Shown here one piece after another: positions 1 through 8,744 of a stretch of DNA of 18,651 nucleotides (its first letter is position 1; the number at the start of each line of letters is the position of its first letter). The DNA lies in contig JBCCCC010000058.1 of assembly GCA_039033695.1 (NCBI GenBank), positions 1-18,651 of the forward strand, read 5' to 3'. The DNA is from CALBPI01 sp039033695. Lineage in GTDB: Bacteria > Pseudomonadota > Gammaproteobacteria > Steroidobacterales > Woeseiaceae. The notes below the pieces were generated by a model. The model saw nothing but the letters and a program-made list of their open reading frames with translations. It ran no database searches and was not told the DNA's origin. The position numbers were made by a program, and so were the translations under genes.

Positions 1-1124
1 AGCGGCAGCGCATCACGTATCAGAACTGTCAGCGCACCGCCAAGGCGCGCGGCCTCATCGATTTTCGTTAGCGCAACGCCGGCCAGTGTCACTGAACTGT
101 AGCTCTTGGCGATGTCACTTAGGACGTGCGCATCAGCCGTTGCAGCAAGTGTGAGATACAGGTCGATCGGCCGCTGCTGATGGTTCAGGCTGTCAAGCAT
201 CTCGGCCAATCGCACATCGCGCTGGCTGATGCCGGCGGTATCGATCAATACGAGCCTGTACTCTTCGAGTTGTGCCAACAACTTGCGAAGCGACATCGCA
301 TCGGATGCCTCAAACACGTCTGCATTGATGATGCGCCCGAATGTGCGCAGCTGCTCATGCGCGCCGATCCGGTAATTGTCCATTGAGATAAGTGCGATAC
401 TCCTTGCACCGTGACGCACCGCGAATTGCGATGCGATTTTCGCAATCGTTGTGGTCTTGCCAACGCCGGTCGGGCCAACGAAAGCTGCGATACCACCTTG
501 CAAGAGCAGGCGCTCATCAAGCGTTGGCAATGATTGTGTCAACGCGGCGATCGGCTGGCGCCAGGCATGCTTTAGGCGCTTATCATCGCCGCTTATCTGA
601 CGACAGAGTCGATTGGCGATATCAGCACCGAGGCCGAGCCGGGTCAGGTTTCGCAAAATCTGCGCGCTGGCCGGATCAGCACTAGCACGTCGCTGCCAAC
701 GTGCGTTGCACACTTGCTCCTGCAGTAGTTGGCGCATCGCGGCAATCTCATCGCGCAGACTGGCCCCGCCAGTGTCACCGTTGGCCGCAATATCGAGCGC
801 GGTGATATGCGTGTCATTGAGCCTTGAGGTTTCGGCCAGGCTGTCTTCGGTGTCGGCCCGCGACATCAGATCCTGAACGTCCGCGGAACCAAGCGCCTCA
901 TCGGAGATCTCCACCTGCACTGTCTCGGCATCGTCGGTAGCGGATGCATCTGGGCGGCGCAGCGCCTGGTTGACCAGGGCCTCGTCGTAGTCGAGCGCTG
1001 CGATGATCTCGATATAGTCACCGATGCGCCGATTCGACAAGATCACCGCATCGGGGCCTTGCTCCGTGCGCACGGCCTTTAATGCCTCGCGCATATTCGG
1101 TGCCAGAAAACGTTTTATCTTCAT
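1..1124 (-). CDS. flhF: FlhF, SRP-type GTPase for polar flagellar placement (3' end cut off)
   Basis: FlhF is a membrane-associated GTPase of the SRP54/FtsY family that sets the position and number of polar flagella. The gene runs off the left edge; about 374 N-terminal residues are visible. The N-terminus (MKIKRFLAPNMREAL, then a pattern ending in AALDY) is typical of FlhF. The P-loop GPTGVGKTT lies near residues 216-225, the DTAG switch near 295-298, and LTKIDE (guanine specificity) near 350. The acidic, variable stretch at about 65-140 is the usual FlhF linker. The ATG at 1124 has GGAG 8 nt upstream and lies 51 nt after the flhA stop, so co-transcription with flhA is likely. The missing part should be the end of the G domain. 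In related clusters fleN/flhG and fliA follow, outside this window. Confidence 0.96.
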   Translation of the reverse strand, partial: MKIKRFLAPNMREALKAVRTEQGPDAVILSNRRIGDYIEIIAALDYDEALVNQALRRPDASATDDAETVQVEISDEALGSADVQDLMSRADTEDSLAETSRLNDTHITALDIAANGDTGGASLRDEIAAMRQLLQEQVCNARWQRRASADPASAQILRNLTRLGLGADIANRLCRQISGDDKRLKHAWRQPIAALTQSLPTLDERLLLQGGIAAFVGPTGVGKTTTIAKIASQFAVRHGARSIALISMDNYRIGAHEQLRTFGRIINADVFEASDAMSLRKLLAQLEEYRLVLIDTAGISQRDVRLAEMLDSLNHQQRPIDLYLTLAATADAHVLSDIAKSYSSVTLAGVALTKIDEAARLGGALTVLIRDALP

Positions 1125-1175
1125 ACTCGCAGCTCCATGCCACTCATCAACGCGATTCCGTTCGCACTATTCCGA

Positions 1176-3218
1176 TTACTGCCCTACCGTCGCGATCATG
1201 CGTATCTGCCGATCATCGGGTATCTCGTTGTAGGCAAGCACATGCAGATTTCGAATTCCCTTCATCATGCGTGCCAGCCATGGCCTCACTGTTGGCCCTA
1301 CTAACAACACCGCCGCCTCCCCTGCCGCTTCCTGATCACCAGCCTTGCTGGTCAATGACCGGTGAATGCGTTCAACCAGACCTGGTTCCAGGCCGGCGAC
1401 CGTGCCGTTCTGTGAAGAGTTATTCAAGATCTGTTCCAACTCGGGCTCCAGCGTCAAAACAGGCACTTCTTCCGTGTTTCCACTGATGCTCTGGATGATT
1501 GAGCGACCGAGCGCGACGCGCACCGCAGAGGTCAAAGCGTCAGGATCTTGACTCTTGGCACCATGGTCAGCCAAAGTTTCGGCGATTTTTCGAATATTGC
1601 GGACCGGAATCCGCTCGGCGAGCAGGTTCTGGGCGACACGCAGAATTGTGGCCATCGGCAGCGTCTTCGGCGTGAGCTCCTCGACGAGTTTCGGGGCAGT
1701 CTTCGCCAGCCGGTCCAACAGCTGCTGCAACTCTTCATGGCCGATCAATTCATGCGCGTGTTCTTGCAGCAGCTGGCTGATATGGGTGGCAACGACGGTG
1801 CTTGGGTCCACGACCGTGTAGCCCAGCATCTGCGCCTCTTCCTGCTGACCGGCGTCAATCCATACGGCCTCAAGGCCAAACGCCGGATCGCGCGTCTTGA
1901 GACCATTCAATTCCCCGAAGACCTGTCCTGGATTAATCGCCAATTCCTTGTCGATTTCGATCTCGCCTTCGCCCAGCGGCACGTCCATTAAGGAGATGCG
2001 GTACTGCGATGGTTTCAGATCGAGATTGTCGCGGATGTGTACGGCGGGCAGCAGAAAGCCGAGGCTATCGGTCAACTTGCGTCGCACTCCCTTGATGCGA
2101 TTGACCAGAGGGCCACCGCGCTGACGATCTACCAGCGGTATCAGCCTGTAGCCGACCTCTAGCCCAATCGTGTCCAGCGGCGTTACATCATCCCATGACA
2201 ACTCGCGTGTTTGCGGTTCGGCCGCGGGCGCTGCCTCGATGACTTCCGGCGCGACTGGCGGTTTGCGTGAGAGCCGGTAACTTGCGTAACCGCAGATTGC
2301 CGCCAACAAGATGAAGGCGAAGTTCGGCATGCCAGGGATCAGGCCAAGGGTGAGCATGACACCGCCAGTTACCGCCAACGTGCGGGGCTGGTTGAACACC
2401 TGCTTGACGATCTGACTGCTCATATCCTGCGCGTGTGACACGCGCGTCACGATGACGGCGACAGCAGTCGATAACAGCAATGAGGGAATTTGCGCGACCA
2501 GTCCATCGCCGATGGTCAATAAGGTATAGATACGACCGGCTTCGGAGAAACTAAGGTTGTGCTCGAGTGTGCCAATGAAAAGGCCACCGATGACATTGAT
2601 GAACAGAATTAGAATGCCAGCGATAGCGTCGCCACGAACGAACTTACTGGCGCCATCCATCGCGCCGTAAAAGTCGGCCTCACCCGCCACCTCGCTGCGC
2701 CGCTTGCGTGCGGTATCCTGATCGATCAGGCCAGCGTTCAGGTCTGCATCAATGGCCATCTGCTTGCCGGGCATCGCGTCGAGCGTAAACCGAGCAGTAA
2801 CCTCCGAGACGCGTCCAGCACCTTTAGTCACAACCACAAAGTTGATGATCACAAGGATACTGAACACAACCAGACCCACCGCGAAGTTGCCGCCGACGAC
2901 GAAATCCCCAAACGCCTGAATAACCTTGCCCGCAGCACCGCTTCCGTTATGGCCTTCCAGCAGCACAACGCGAGTCGATGCGATGTTCAGGGCCAAACGC
3001 AGCAGTGTCACTACCAACAACACGGTCGGGAATACACCAAAGTCGAGGGGGCGCGCGACGTAGATAACGGTCAGCAGAATCGCCAGTGACATCGCGATAT
3101 TGAAGGTGAACAACGTGTCCAGCGCGATCGGCGGCAAGGGCACCATCATCATCGCCAGTATGGTCAACAGCAGAACCGGAACACCCATGCCCTTGCTAAT
3201 CGTAGAAAACGTATTCAT
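1176..3218 (-). CDS. flhA: FlhA, flagellar type III export gate protein
   Basis: FlhA is the large inner-membrane export gate subunit; its cytosolic C-terminal ring docks chaperone-substrate complexes, and the membrane part couples export to the proton motive force. The 680-residue product is the usual length. The N-terminal half holds several hydrophobic segments (about 14-30, 38-54, 62-80, 110-130, 198-216, 238-258). The FHIPEP family signature is at about 135-160 (GRVSEVTARF, then LDAMPGKQMAIDADL). The GDAIAGILI segment at about 196-204 carries the conserved membrane Asp (D197). Residues from about 340 form the soluble domain. The ATG at 3218 has a GGGAAG-type ribosome site upstream. It starts 24 nt after the flhB stop, whereas in P. 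aeruginosa PAO1 other genes separate the two. Confidence 0.98.
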   Translation of the reverse strand: MNTFSTISKGMGVPVLLLTILAMMMVPLPPIALDTLFTFNIAMSLAILLTVIYVARPLDFGVFPTVLLVVTLLRLALNIASTRVVLLEGHNGSGAAGKVIQAFGDFVVGGNFAVGLVVFSILVIINFVVVTKGAGRVSEVTARFTLDAMPGKQMAIDADLNAGLIDQDTARKRRSEVAGEADFYGAMDGASKFVRGDAIAGILILFINVIGGLFIGTLEHNLSFSEAGRIYTLLTIGDGLVAQIPSLLLSTAVAVIVTRVSHAQDMSSQIVKQVFNQPRTLAVTGGVMLTLGLIPGMPNFAFILLAAICGYASYRLSRKPPVAPEVIEAAPAAEPQTRELSWDDVTPLDTIGLEVGYRLIPLVDRQRGGPLVNRIKGVRRKLTDSLGFLLPAVHIRDNLDLKPSQYRISLMDVPLGEGEIEIDKELAINPGQVFGELNGLKTRDPAFGLEAVWIDAGQQEEAQMLGYTVVDPSTVVATHISQLLQEHAHELIGHEELQQLLDRLAKTAPKLVEELTPKTLPMATILRVAQNLLAERIPVRNIRKIAETLADHGAKSQDPDALTSAVRVALGRSIIQSISGNTEEVPVLTLEPELEQILNNSSQNGTVAGLEPGLVERIHRSLTSKAGDQEAAGEAAVLLVGPTVRPWLARMMKGIRNLHVLAYNEIPDDRQIRMIATVGQ

Positions 3219-3242
3219 CTGCGCTTACTTCCCTTTCCAAAT

Positions 3243-4397
3243 TCATTTGCCAGCGCCGGGAGCGCCGCGCTTTGTATACAGTGATTCATCAACCTCAGGC
3301 ACCGGCGGCGTCAAGCTGGCTGCCTGCGGGCCGCCTTCGCGCAACTGGTAGATGTACGCCAACACCTGGGCGACGGCTGTATACAGGCCGGCCGGTATCT
3401 GCTGACCGATCTTTGTGCTGTGAAATAGCGAACGCGCCAGTGGCGGAGCAGAGAACAACGCCACATCATGCTCCCGCGCGAGTTCACGAATCCTAGCGGC
3501 TACCAGGTCCTGGCCTTTTGCAACAACCTCAGGCGCCGCCACCTTGCCCTCGCTGTAGGACAGCGCTACCGCGAAGTGCGTCGGGTTCGTGATGATGACA
3601 TCCGCATAGGGCACCGCCTCCATCATGCGCCGCGTCGCCACTTCCTGTTGCAACTGGCGAATACGCTGGCGGACCTCTGGCTTGCCTTCGGTTTCCTTGT
3701 TCTCGTCGCGCACTTCCTGTCGGGTCATGCGCAGCTTCTTGGCGTAGTCGAACAATTGCCACGGTACGTCAATGACAGCGCCAGCGATCAAGGCTGTACT
3801 GACGACAAGCAATGTCGCTGCGCTCAGCCAGCAGGCCTGTAGCAAGGCAGCGGGTACAGGCATGTTGCTGAGTCCCAGCAACTGATCTGAGACGTAAGCA
3901 AGCCATCCGATCGCGAGTACGACAATCAGACCCACTTTCGCCACGGACTTGGCCAGTTCGACCAGCGCCTTGACACCAAACATGCGTTTGAAGCCTTTCG
4001 GGATACTGATGCGCTCGAGCTTTGGCGCCATGGCCTTGGCGCTGAAACTCACGCCGCCCAACATGACTGAGAATGCGAACGCAGCCGTGGCGATAACCAT
4101 GCCCAGCGGCAGCATTATCCACAAAGCGTGCGCAGCCTGTCCGGCGATTGATTCTGCCATGAACTGCGTTTCAAACATGGCCCGGCGCTCGATCTCAAAG
4201 CCGGCGGAAAACCCGTCAGCGACTCGCCCACCGAGGGCTGGCCCCATAAACAGCAAGCCCGCCGAACTGGTCAACATGACACCCGCCGTTGTCAGCTCTC
4301 GCGAGCGCGGTACATCGCCTTTCTTGCGCGCGTCTTGTCGACGCTTGGGAGTCGCCTGTTCTGTCTTTTCCTGACCGTTATTGTTCTCGGCTGCCAT
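3243..4397 (-). CDS. flhB: FlhB, export gate protein and substrate-specificity switch
   Basis: FlhB is the membrane protein that switches export from rod/hook to filament substrates after autocleavage in its cytosolic domain. The 384-residue protein has the charged N-terminus typical of the family (EKTEQATPKRRQDARKKGDV), four membrane segments (about 42-60, 93-115, 152-170, 190-212), and the cleavage motif NPTH at 271-274, so autocleavage between N271 and P272 is expected. The basic linker before it (DYAKKLRMTRQEVRDE) is also characteristic. Its start overlaps the fliR stop by 1 nt (TAATG), which suggests translational coupling. Interaction with FliK, encoded upstream in this cluster, sets hook length. 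Confidence 0.98.
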   Translation of the reverse strand: MAAENNNGQEKTEQATPKRRQDARKKGDVPRSRELTTAGVMLTSSAGLLFMGPALGGRVADGFSAGFEIERRAMFETQFMAESIAGQAAHALWIMLPLGMVIATAAFAFSVMLGGVSFSAKAMAPKLERISIPKGFKRMFGVKALVELAKSVAKVGLIVVLAIGWLAYVSDQLLGLSNMPVPAALLQACWLSAATLLVVSTALIAGAVIDVPWQLFDYAKKLRMTRQEVRDENKETEGKPEVRQRIRQLQQEVATRRMMEAVPYADVIITNPTHFAVALSYSEGKVAAPEVVAKGQDLVAARIRELAREHDVALFSAPPLARSLFHSTKIGQQIPAGLYTAVAQVLAYIYQLREGGPQAASLTPPVPEVDESLYTKRGAPGAGK

Positions 4398-5179
4398 TAT
4401 GGGTTCACCCGCATCAGGCCAGACAACGTCTCAAGCGCGTTGGGAAACAGAAACCCGATCGTCTGCTCGATACTGCCTACACTGAGGTAGAGCACGACAA
4501 ATCCAAGCAGCATGGAGATCGGGAAGCCGACCGCGAACAAGTTCATGGTCGGTGCGGCGCGACTCATTACGCCGAAGGACAGATTGACGATAAGCAGCGT
4601 CGTAACAGCGGGCAACGCAATATGCATTGCGCCAACAAACAGCTGACTAGTCCATGTGAGCACGGCCTGCGCATCCGCGACGCTCAGGTAGGCGGTGCCG
4701 ATGGGCGCTGTACTGAAGCTATCGAACAATAGTTGGATCAGTGCGAGATGTCCGTCAATCGCCAGGAAAATGAGTAGCGCCAGCATCAGATATAGCTGCC
4801 CGATAACCGGGATGTTGACGCCTGTCACCCGGTCGATGAACACCGCGAAACCGAGGCCCATGCTCATTGAGATCGTTTGCGCACCCAGCGTGATCGCGTC
4901 AAACACAACTTGGACTACGAAGCCCATGATCAGCCCCATGGCAACTTCCTGCATGGCACGAATGACACCGGCGAGGCTGAATATCTCGATCGCCTCCAGA
5001 TCATGAGTGACCAACGGTGCAATGACGATCGTCAGCACGATGGCGAATACAGCCCGCACCCGGCGCGGCACAAACGCGCCACCGATAGCCGGCAACGCCA
5101 CAACGAAGGCGCTGATTCGGATGAATGGCCACACGTACATGGCCAGCAATTCAACGATGGGGGTGATTTCCAGGACCAT
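4397..5179 (-). CDS. fliR: FliR, export gate core subunit
   Basis: FliR forms, with FliP and FliQ, the helical export channel in the centre of the MS ring. The 260-residue product is almost entirely hydrophobic, with about six possible membrane segments. It shows family-typical stretches such as WPFIRISAFVVALPAIGG near the N-terminus, MGLIMGFVVQ around 87-96, and the SMGLGFAVFIDRVTG segment around 105-119. The ATG at 5179 follows the fliQ stop by 3 nt, with no strong ribosome site of its own, so translation is probably coupled to fliQ. The stop overlaps the flhB start. Confidence 0.97.
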   Translation of the reverse strand: MVLEITPIVELLAMYVWPFIRISAFVVALPAIGGAFVPRRVRAVFAIVLTIVIAPLVTHDLEAIEIFSLAGVIRAMQEVAMGLIMGFVVQVVFDAITLGAQTISMSMGLGFAVFIDRVTGVNIPVIGQLYLMLALLIFLAIDGHLALIQLLFDSFSTAPIGTAYLSVADAQAVLTWTSQLFVGAMHIALPAVTTLLIVNLSFGVMSRAAPTMNLFAVGFPISMLLGFVVLYLSVGSIEQTIGFLFPNALETLSGLMRVNP

Positions 5180-5182
5180 GCG

Positions 5183-5452
5183 TCAACCAATCAGATTCGG
5201 GATCTGCTCGATCAGCTCGCGTGTGAAATTGACGATCGTGCCGAGTATCCATGGGCCAGCCAGCATCAGTGCCAGGCCAAGCACCATCAGTTTCGGAATA
5301 AACGACAAGGTCATTTCGTTAATCTGTGTCGCCGCCTGCAACATACCAATCAGAAGGCCGATCAGCAGCGCCGACATCAGCAATGGTGAGGAGATTGCAA
5401 ACGTGACCCACAATGCCTGCTGGCCGATTGAAAGAATGGATTCAGGAGTCAT
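5183..5452 (-). CDS. fliQ: FliQ, export gate subunit
   Basis: FliQ is the small two-helix export gate protein, present in four copies around the FliP/FliR core. The 89-residue product has the expected length and two hydrophobic helices (about 15-38 and 52-72). Family-typical features are MTPESILSIGQQALW at the start and the TQINEMTLSFIPK segment around 42-54. The start is an ATG with a GAGG ribosome site that overlaps the fliP stop codon; the gap to fliP is 9 nt. It lies between fliP and fliR, as in most flagellar operons. Confidence 0.97.
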   Translation of the reverse strand: MTPESILSIGQQALWVTFAISSPLLMSALLIGLLIGMLQAATQINEMTLSFIPKLMVLGLALMLAGPWILGTIVNFTRELIEQIPNLIG

Positions 5453-5461
5453 CGCTGGCCC

Positions 5462-6223
5462 TCAGATATAAAAGCTCGAGGCAAGCGTGCCAAGCAATAG
5501 TGCCCAGCCATCAACCAGTACGAACAGCATGAGTTTGAACGGCAGCGAGATCAGCATGGGTGACAGCATCATCATACCCATCGACATCAAGACGCTTGAG
5601 ACGACAAGGTCGATAATCAAGAATGGGATGAAGATCAAAAAGCCGATTTGAAATGCCGTCTTCAATTCGCTCACCATGAAGGACGGGATCAACACCGTGA
5701 TCGGAATGTCGTTGACATCATCAAACGCGTCGAAGCCCGCAATGTTCGAAAACAGCTTCAAGTCCGAGTCGCGAGTCTGGTTCAACATGAACGCACGCAC
5801 CGGTTGTAAGCCGACCTGCACGGCCTCCGACATCGTCAGCTCGCCAGCTGTATAGGGCTGCACTGCGGTTTCGTTCACCTCGTTGATCACGGGCGCCATG
5901 ATGAAAAATGTCAGGAACAGTGCGATGCCGATCAACACCTGGTTGGGCGGCGTCTGCGCCGTGCCCAATGCCTGGCGCAAAATAGACAGGACAATAATCA
6001 GCCTGACGAATGCGCTCATCGATAACAGAATTGCTGGCAACAGTGTCAGCAGTGTCATCGTGATGAGAATCTGCAGGCTCAGACTCAACTGCTGCGGCGC
6101 GTCGGGCCCTGCATCCGGAATGACCAATGGCAGCGGCTCGCTCTGTGCGCCGGCCAAGCCCGGTAAGACCAGGAAACCCAGAGCAGCGAGCAACAATGCC
6201 ATGCGGCGTGAACACGCGCTCAC
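5462..6223 (-). CDS. fliP: FliP, export gate core subunit with signal peptide
   Basis: FliP is the pentameric export channel subunit in the inner membrane. The 253-residue product has a cleavable signal peptide (about 1-26, ending ALAGAQ-like at GLAGAQ), a short periplasmic stretch, and the highly conserved FliP core: SAFVRLIIVLSILRQALGTAQ at about 70-90 followed by PPNQVLIGIALFLTFF. Four membrane segments are visible. I take the GTG at 6223 as the start. It overlaps the fliO stop by 4 nt (GTGA) and has GGAG upstream. An ATG seven codons further in would also keep a hydrophobic signal, so this start is likely but not certain. Confidence 0.97.
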   Translation of the reverse strand: MSACSRRMALLLAALGFLVLPGLAGAQSEPLPLVIPDAGPDAPQQLSLSLQILITMTLLTLLPAILLSMSAFVRLIIVLSILRQALGTAQTPPNQVLIGIALFLTFFIMAPVINEVNETAVQPYTAGELTMSEAVQVGLQPVRAFMLNQTRDSDLKLFSNIAGFDAFDDVNDIPITVLIPSFMVSELKTAFQIGFLIFIPFLIIDLVVSSVLMSMGMMMLSPMLISLPFKLMLFVLVDGWALLLGTLASSFYI

Positions 6224-6684
6224 GTTGCATCACTCCGATTGCCGATTTGCTGACCAATCTGCTTCAGCCGTTGCGCAAACCCGGATGGCGCGACGTCGGG
6301 CTCGCTGTCTTGCAGGCCTTCAGTCAATGTGTGCAAGTGATTGATCGACGTTGCCGTAATGCCCAGCATGACTTGTTCATTGCCGACCTGCATCACGACA
6401 ATGCGCTCGCGGCTACCAACCTGATGGCTGGCGACGACTTTCAGGCCTTGATCGCTGCCCGCAAGCCGATGTTGACCACGCGAATACACCCAGGCGCATA
6501 CCGCAATAATGAGTAATACCAGGATGAGGTTCATAATCAGCGTGGCGATACCAGCTCCGCCGATTGACGGCACAGCGATGTCTTCCTGCGCGCTTGCACC
6601 GGTGCACACAGCGGCCAGTGCCGACACCAGCACACTGCATTGAATGCCTTGCAACAGGCTCTTTGGCAGGGATAGTGGCGTCAT
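6220..6684 (-). CDS. fliO: FliO, export gate assembly factor
   Basis: FliO is a small membrane protein that helps FliP assemble and is not part of the finished gate. The 154-residue product has a signal-like hydrophobic segment at about 12-32, a transmembrane helix at about 45-67, and a cytosolic domain. The pattern GLKVVASHQVGSRERIVVMQVG, and then a VMLGIT block, is the recognisable FliO core. The family is weakly conserved, so the call also rests on position between fliN and fliP. Its ATG overlaps the fliN stop by 1 nt. Confidence 0.93.
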   Translation of the reverse strand: MTPLSLPKSLLQGIQCSVLVSALAAVCTGASAQEDIAVPSIGGAGIATLIMNLILVLLIIAVCAWVYSRGQHRLAGSDQGLKVVASHQVGSRERIVVMQVGNEQVMLGITATSINHLHTLTEGLQDSEPDVAPSGFAQRLKQIGQQIGNRSDAT

Positions 6685-7040
6685 TAGTTCAGCGTCTGTA
6701 TGCGTTCCGCCGGGCTAACAACGTCGGTGAGTCGCACGCCGAACTGGCCATCGACCACCACAATCTCACCATGTGCTACCAGCGTGCCATTGACCATGAC
6801 GTCGAGAGGCTCGCTAGCGGAGCGGTCAAGTGCGACCACTGATCCCTCAGCCAGACCAACCAGTTCGCGAATCGAGATATGCGTGCTGCCAACATGCAGC
6901 GCCAGCGATACTGACACATCAAGAATGAGGTCAAGATTGACGTCGTTGCTGGCGGTGCCAGTATCCGGTGTCGCATCCAGCGCATCAGGTGCATATTTCT
7001 CATCGGCCGGGGCGCTTGCGTTCTGTTCTGTTTCGCTCAT
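6684..7040 (-). CDS. fliN: FliN, C-ring switch protein
   Basis: FliN forms the base of the flagellar C ring and also helps dock FliH for export. The 118-residue product has a variable acidic N-terminus (about 1-35) and a C-terminal SpoA domain (about 37-110). Diagnostic stretches are LILDVSVSLALHVGST around 38-53 and GEIVVVDGQFGVRLTDV at 91-107. The length is slightly below the E. coli protein. The start ATG overlaps the fliM stop by 4 nt, so coupling to fliM is expected, which fits a fixed FliM/FliN ratio. Confidence 0.97.
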   Translation of the reverse strand: MSETEQNASAPADEKYAPDALDATPDTGTASNDVNLDLILDVSVSLALHVGSTHISIRELVGLAEGSVVALDRSASEPLDVMVNGTLVAHGEIVVVDGQFGVRLTDVVSPAERIQTLN

Positions 7041-8146
7041 GAGTGTTGTCTCGCAGGTGTTGAATCCAATCCGTGCTCACCATCACTGGCTGCAGGCAGC
7101 CAGGCGGAGAGTCTGAAAGCGTTGTTGCCATCGTGGGTGCCAAACTGGCCATGCGCCCTCGGTGTTCCGGCCAGTTCGAGGGTGGCGTGTTCCGGCTTTG
7201 TCAGCGGCAACAGGTCGCCCGCTTTCATGGCCACGATACGTCGCAAGGGAAGATGCATCTCGCCAACCAATACACCAGCCTTGACCGAGGTTGGTTTCAG
7301 GTGCGTTTCGATACAGTGTCGCCAATGCGGGTCGCCGGTGTGATTACGTGCGTTGGTTGCGCCTTCCAAGTCATCAGCAATGTCGGCGACTTGGGTGAAC
7401 GGCAACAACAATCTGAGGTAGCCCGCGTGAGTACCTGTCTGGACCAAGAAGCTGCATACAATCACACGATCTTTGGGCTCCACACCGACGCCAATACCCG
7501 GATCGAACTCACGACCGATGACCTCTGGTTCGACGCGTAGCAGTTTTTCCCAAGATGGGGCAATCGAGGCGAAGAATGCTGTGAGTGCCAACTCGCTGAC
7601 CCGCAGCTCACCTGGGGTAAATTGTTGGCGAATCGTTGCAACCTCTGCGCCCGCAGCCGATTCATCATCGGCAACAAAACCAAAGAACGCCTCGACCAGC
7701 CCGGCCAGCAAGGCATTGTCGACGATCACAATGGCATGCTCTGGCAGCGGCGAGAGCTTAAGCATGGTAGTAATAACGGGTGCTCGCGTCTTTGCAATCG
7801 CCGTCGCGTAGCTGGCGGTGAAGGTCTCTTCAGCACTGACACTGGCAGGACAACGCAACAGCGCCGACCATTGTGCTGCCACCCGTTTCGCCATTTGCTG
7901 GCAAATGGCCTGCAGGCGCGGGTAACTGCCATAGTTGATATAGGCGTCCGGGCGTATCTCATAGGGCTTGACGCTGCGCGCCTTGTCCGGCGTAGCGCTG
8001 TCTCCGATGACGCCCGCGCTCATACCTTCAAGTAGTGCGTCCTTCTCATCTTCGGAGAGGACTTCGCCGGTATCCGCTGCCGAGGCTTCCGGAGCCTCCG
8101 CGCTTGCCGCGTCTTCGTGCGATGGTGGTGCGTCAGACTCACTCAT
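7037..8146 (-). CDS. fliM: FliM, C-ring switch protein (divergent)
   Basis: FliM is the C-ring protein that binds phospho-CheY and contacts FliG. The 369-residue product matches FliM across its length: the CheY-binding peptide (LSEDEKDALLEG, residues 30-41), the middle domain, and a SpoA-type end (GDLLPLTKPEHATLELAGTPR, about 310-330). Three points are unusual. About 29 acidic/Ala-rich residues precede the CheY peptide, which normally starts within a few residues of the N-terminus. The usual Ile in EIDALL is Lys35. The segment aligned with the GGxG FliG-contact motif reads FFGFVADDE (about 154-162) and lacks the double glycine. These come from comparison with the E. coli protein from memory. 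The gene is intact and sits between fliL and fliN, so it is likely functional. Confidence 0.95.
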   Translation of the reverse strand: MSESDAPPSHEDAASAEAPEASAADTGEVLSEDEKDALLEGMSAGVIGDSATPDKARSVKPYEIRPDAYINYGSYPRLQAICQQMAKRVAAQWSALLRCPASVSAEETFTASYATAIAKTRAPVITTMLKLSPLPEHAIVIVDNALLAGLVEAFFGFVADDESAAGAEVATIRQQFTPGELRVSELALTAFFASIAPSWEKLLRVEPEVIGREFDPGIGVGVEPKDRVIVCSFLVQTGTHAGYLRLLLPFTQVADIADDLEGATNARNHTGDPHWRHCIETHLKPTSVKAGVLVGEMHLPLRRIVAMKAGDLLPLTKPEHATLELAGTPRAHGQFGTHDGNNAFRLSAWLPAASDGEHGLDSTPARQHS

Positions 8147-8658
8147 TACTGCACCACCAGATTAGTGAAGTACACAGCCTCGACGCCCTCTTGTCCGGTC
8201 TTGTCAACGAGGATCTTGTTGATTTCCTCGTGCGCCTGCTCGAGCATGCGCGACTTGCCGTCACGGGTTACGACACTGTTGTAGTCAATGTCGCCGTACA
8301 GCAGGATCAGGTTATTGCGTATCACGGCGCCATGCGCCTTCACGGCATCGACCACCGCTTGATCGTAGGTCATCAGCTCCAGCGAAATCTGCAAGAATCT
8401 AGCTTTGCCACGGTCATCGGTAAAGTTGATCAGCAGTGGCGGATGGATTCCTTCATACAGAGCATCCTTGCCCTTGGGCTCCATTTCCTCCTCGGCGACC
8501 TCGCCTTCCGGCGCCGGCTCTTCGCCGCCCAGCATGCCTTGAACCATTGGACCAGCAAATATGCCTATCGCGAGCAAGGCAATGGCGCCTACCGCGATGA
8601 TAATTATTTTGCCTTTGCCGCCTTTACTCTCTTCTACGACGCTCTCTTCGTCTGCCAT
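8146..8658 (-). CDS. fliL: FliL, stator-associated basal body protein
   Basis: FliL is a single-pass inner-membrane protein that surrounds the stators and raises torque or stabilises the motor. The 170-residue product has a short charged N-terminus, one membrane helix (about 18-40), an acidic linker (about 46-62), and a periplasmic domain with the family pattern PPLLINFTDDRGKARFLQIS at about 78-97. It ends with the typical hydrophobic EAVYFTNLVVQ. The ATG at 8658 has a strong GGAG ribosome site 5 nt upstream. It is the first gene after a sigma-54 promoter and overlaps fliM by 1 nt, so it heads a fliLMNOPQR-flhBA unit. Confidence 0.97.
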   Translation of the reverse strand: MADEESVVEESKGGKGKIIIIAVGAIALLAIGIFAGPMVQGMLGGEEPAPEGEVAEEEMEPKGKDALYEGIHPPLLINFTDDRGKARFLQISLELMTYDQAVVDAVKAHGAVIRNNLILLYGDIDYNSVVTRDGKSRMLEQAHEEINKILVDKTGQEGVEAVYFTNLVVQ

Positions 8659-8696
8659 GACTTCTCCACATCGCGACTTCCTGTCGCACTGAATGA

Positions 8697-8726
8697 CTCA
8701 GTTAGGAGTAAGCAAACACCGTGCCA
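8697..8726 (-). promoter_or_regulatory. Sigma-54 promoter of the fliL operon
   Basis: On the minus strand TGGCAC-GGTGT-TTGC runs from 8726 to 8712. The GG of the -24 box is at 8725-8724 and the GC of the -12 box at 8713-8712, exactly 10 nt apart, matching the sigma-54 consensus fully. The predicted start is near 8700, giving a leader of about 42 nt before the fliL ATG. Sigma-54 control of fliL is known in Pseudomonas and Vibrio. The start position is an inference from spacing. Confidence 0.9.
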
Positions 8727-8744
8727 ACTATTTTTTACCTATTA

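Noticed and set aside
1129..1142. A TGGCAT...GC pattern before flhF resembling a sigma-54 promoter
   Set aside because: GG and GC are 9 nt apart instead of 10, and the predicted start would fall at or after the flhF start codon; the GGAG within it is the flhF ribosome site.
5007..5471. Open reading frame of 154 codons on the plus strand over fliR and fliQ
   Set aside because: It is antisense to conserved export-gate genes and has no recognisable domain or ribosome site; the other plus-strand frames in the window look like the same kind of shadow.
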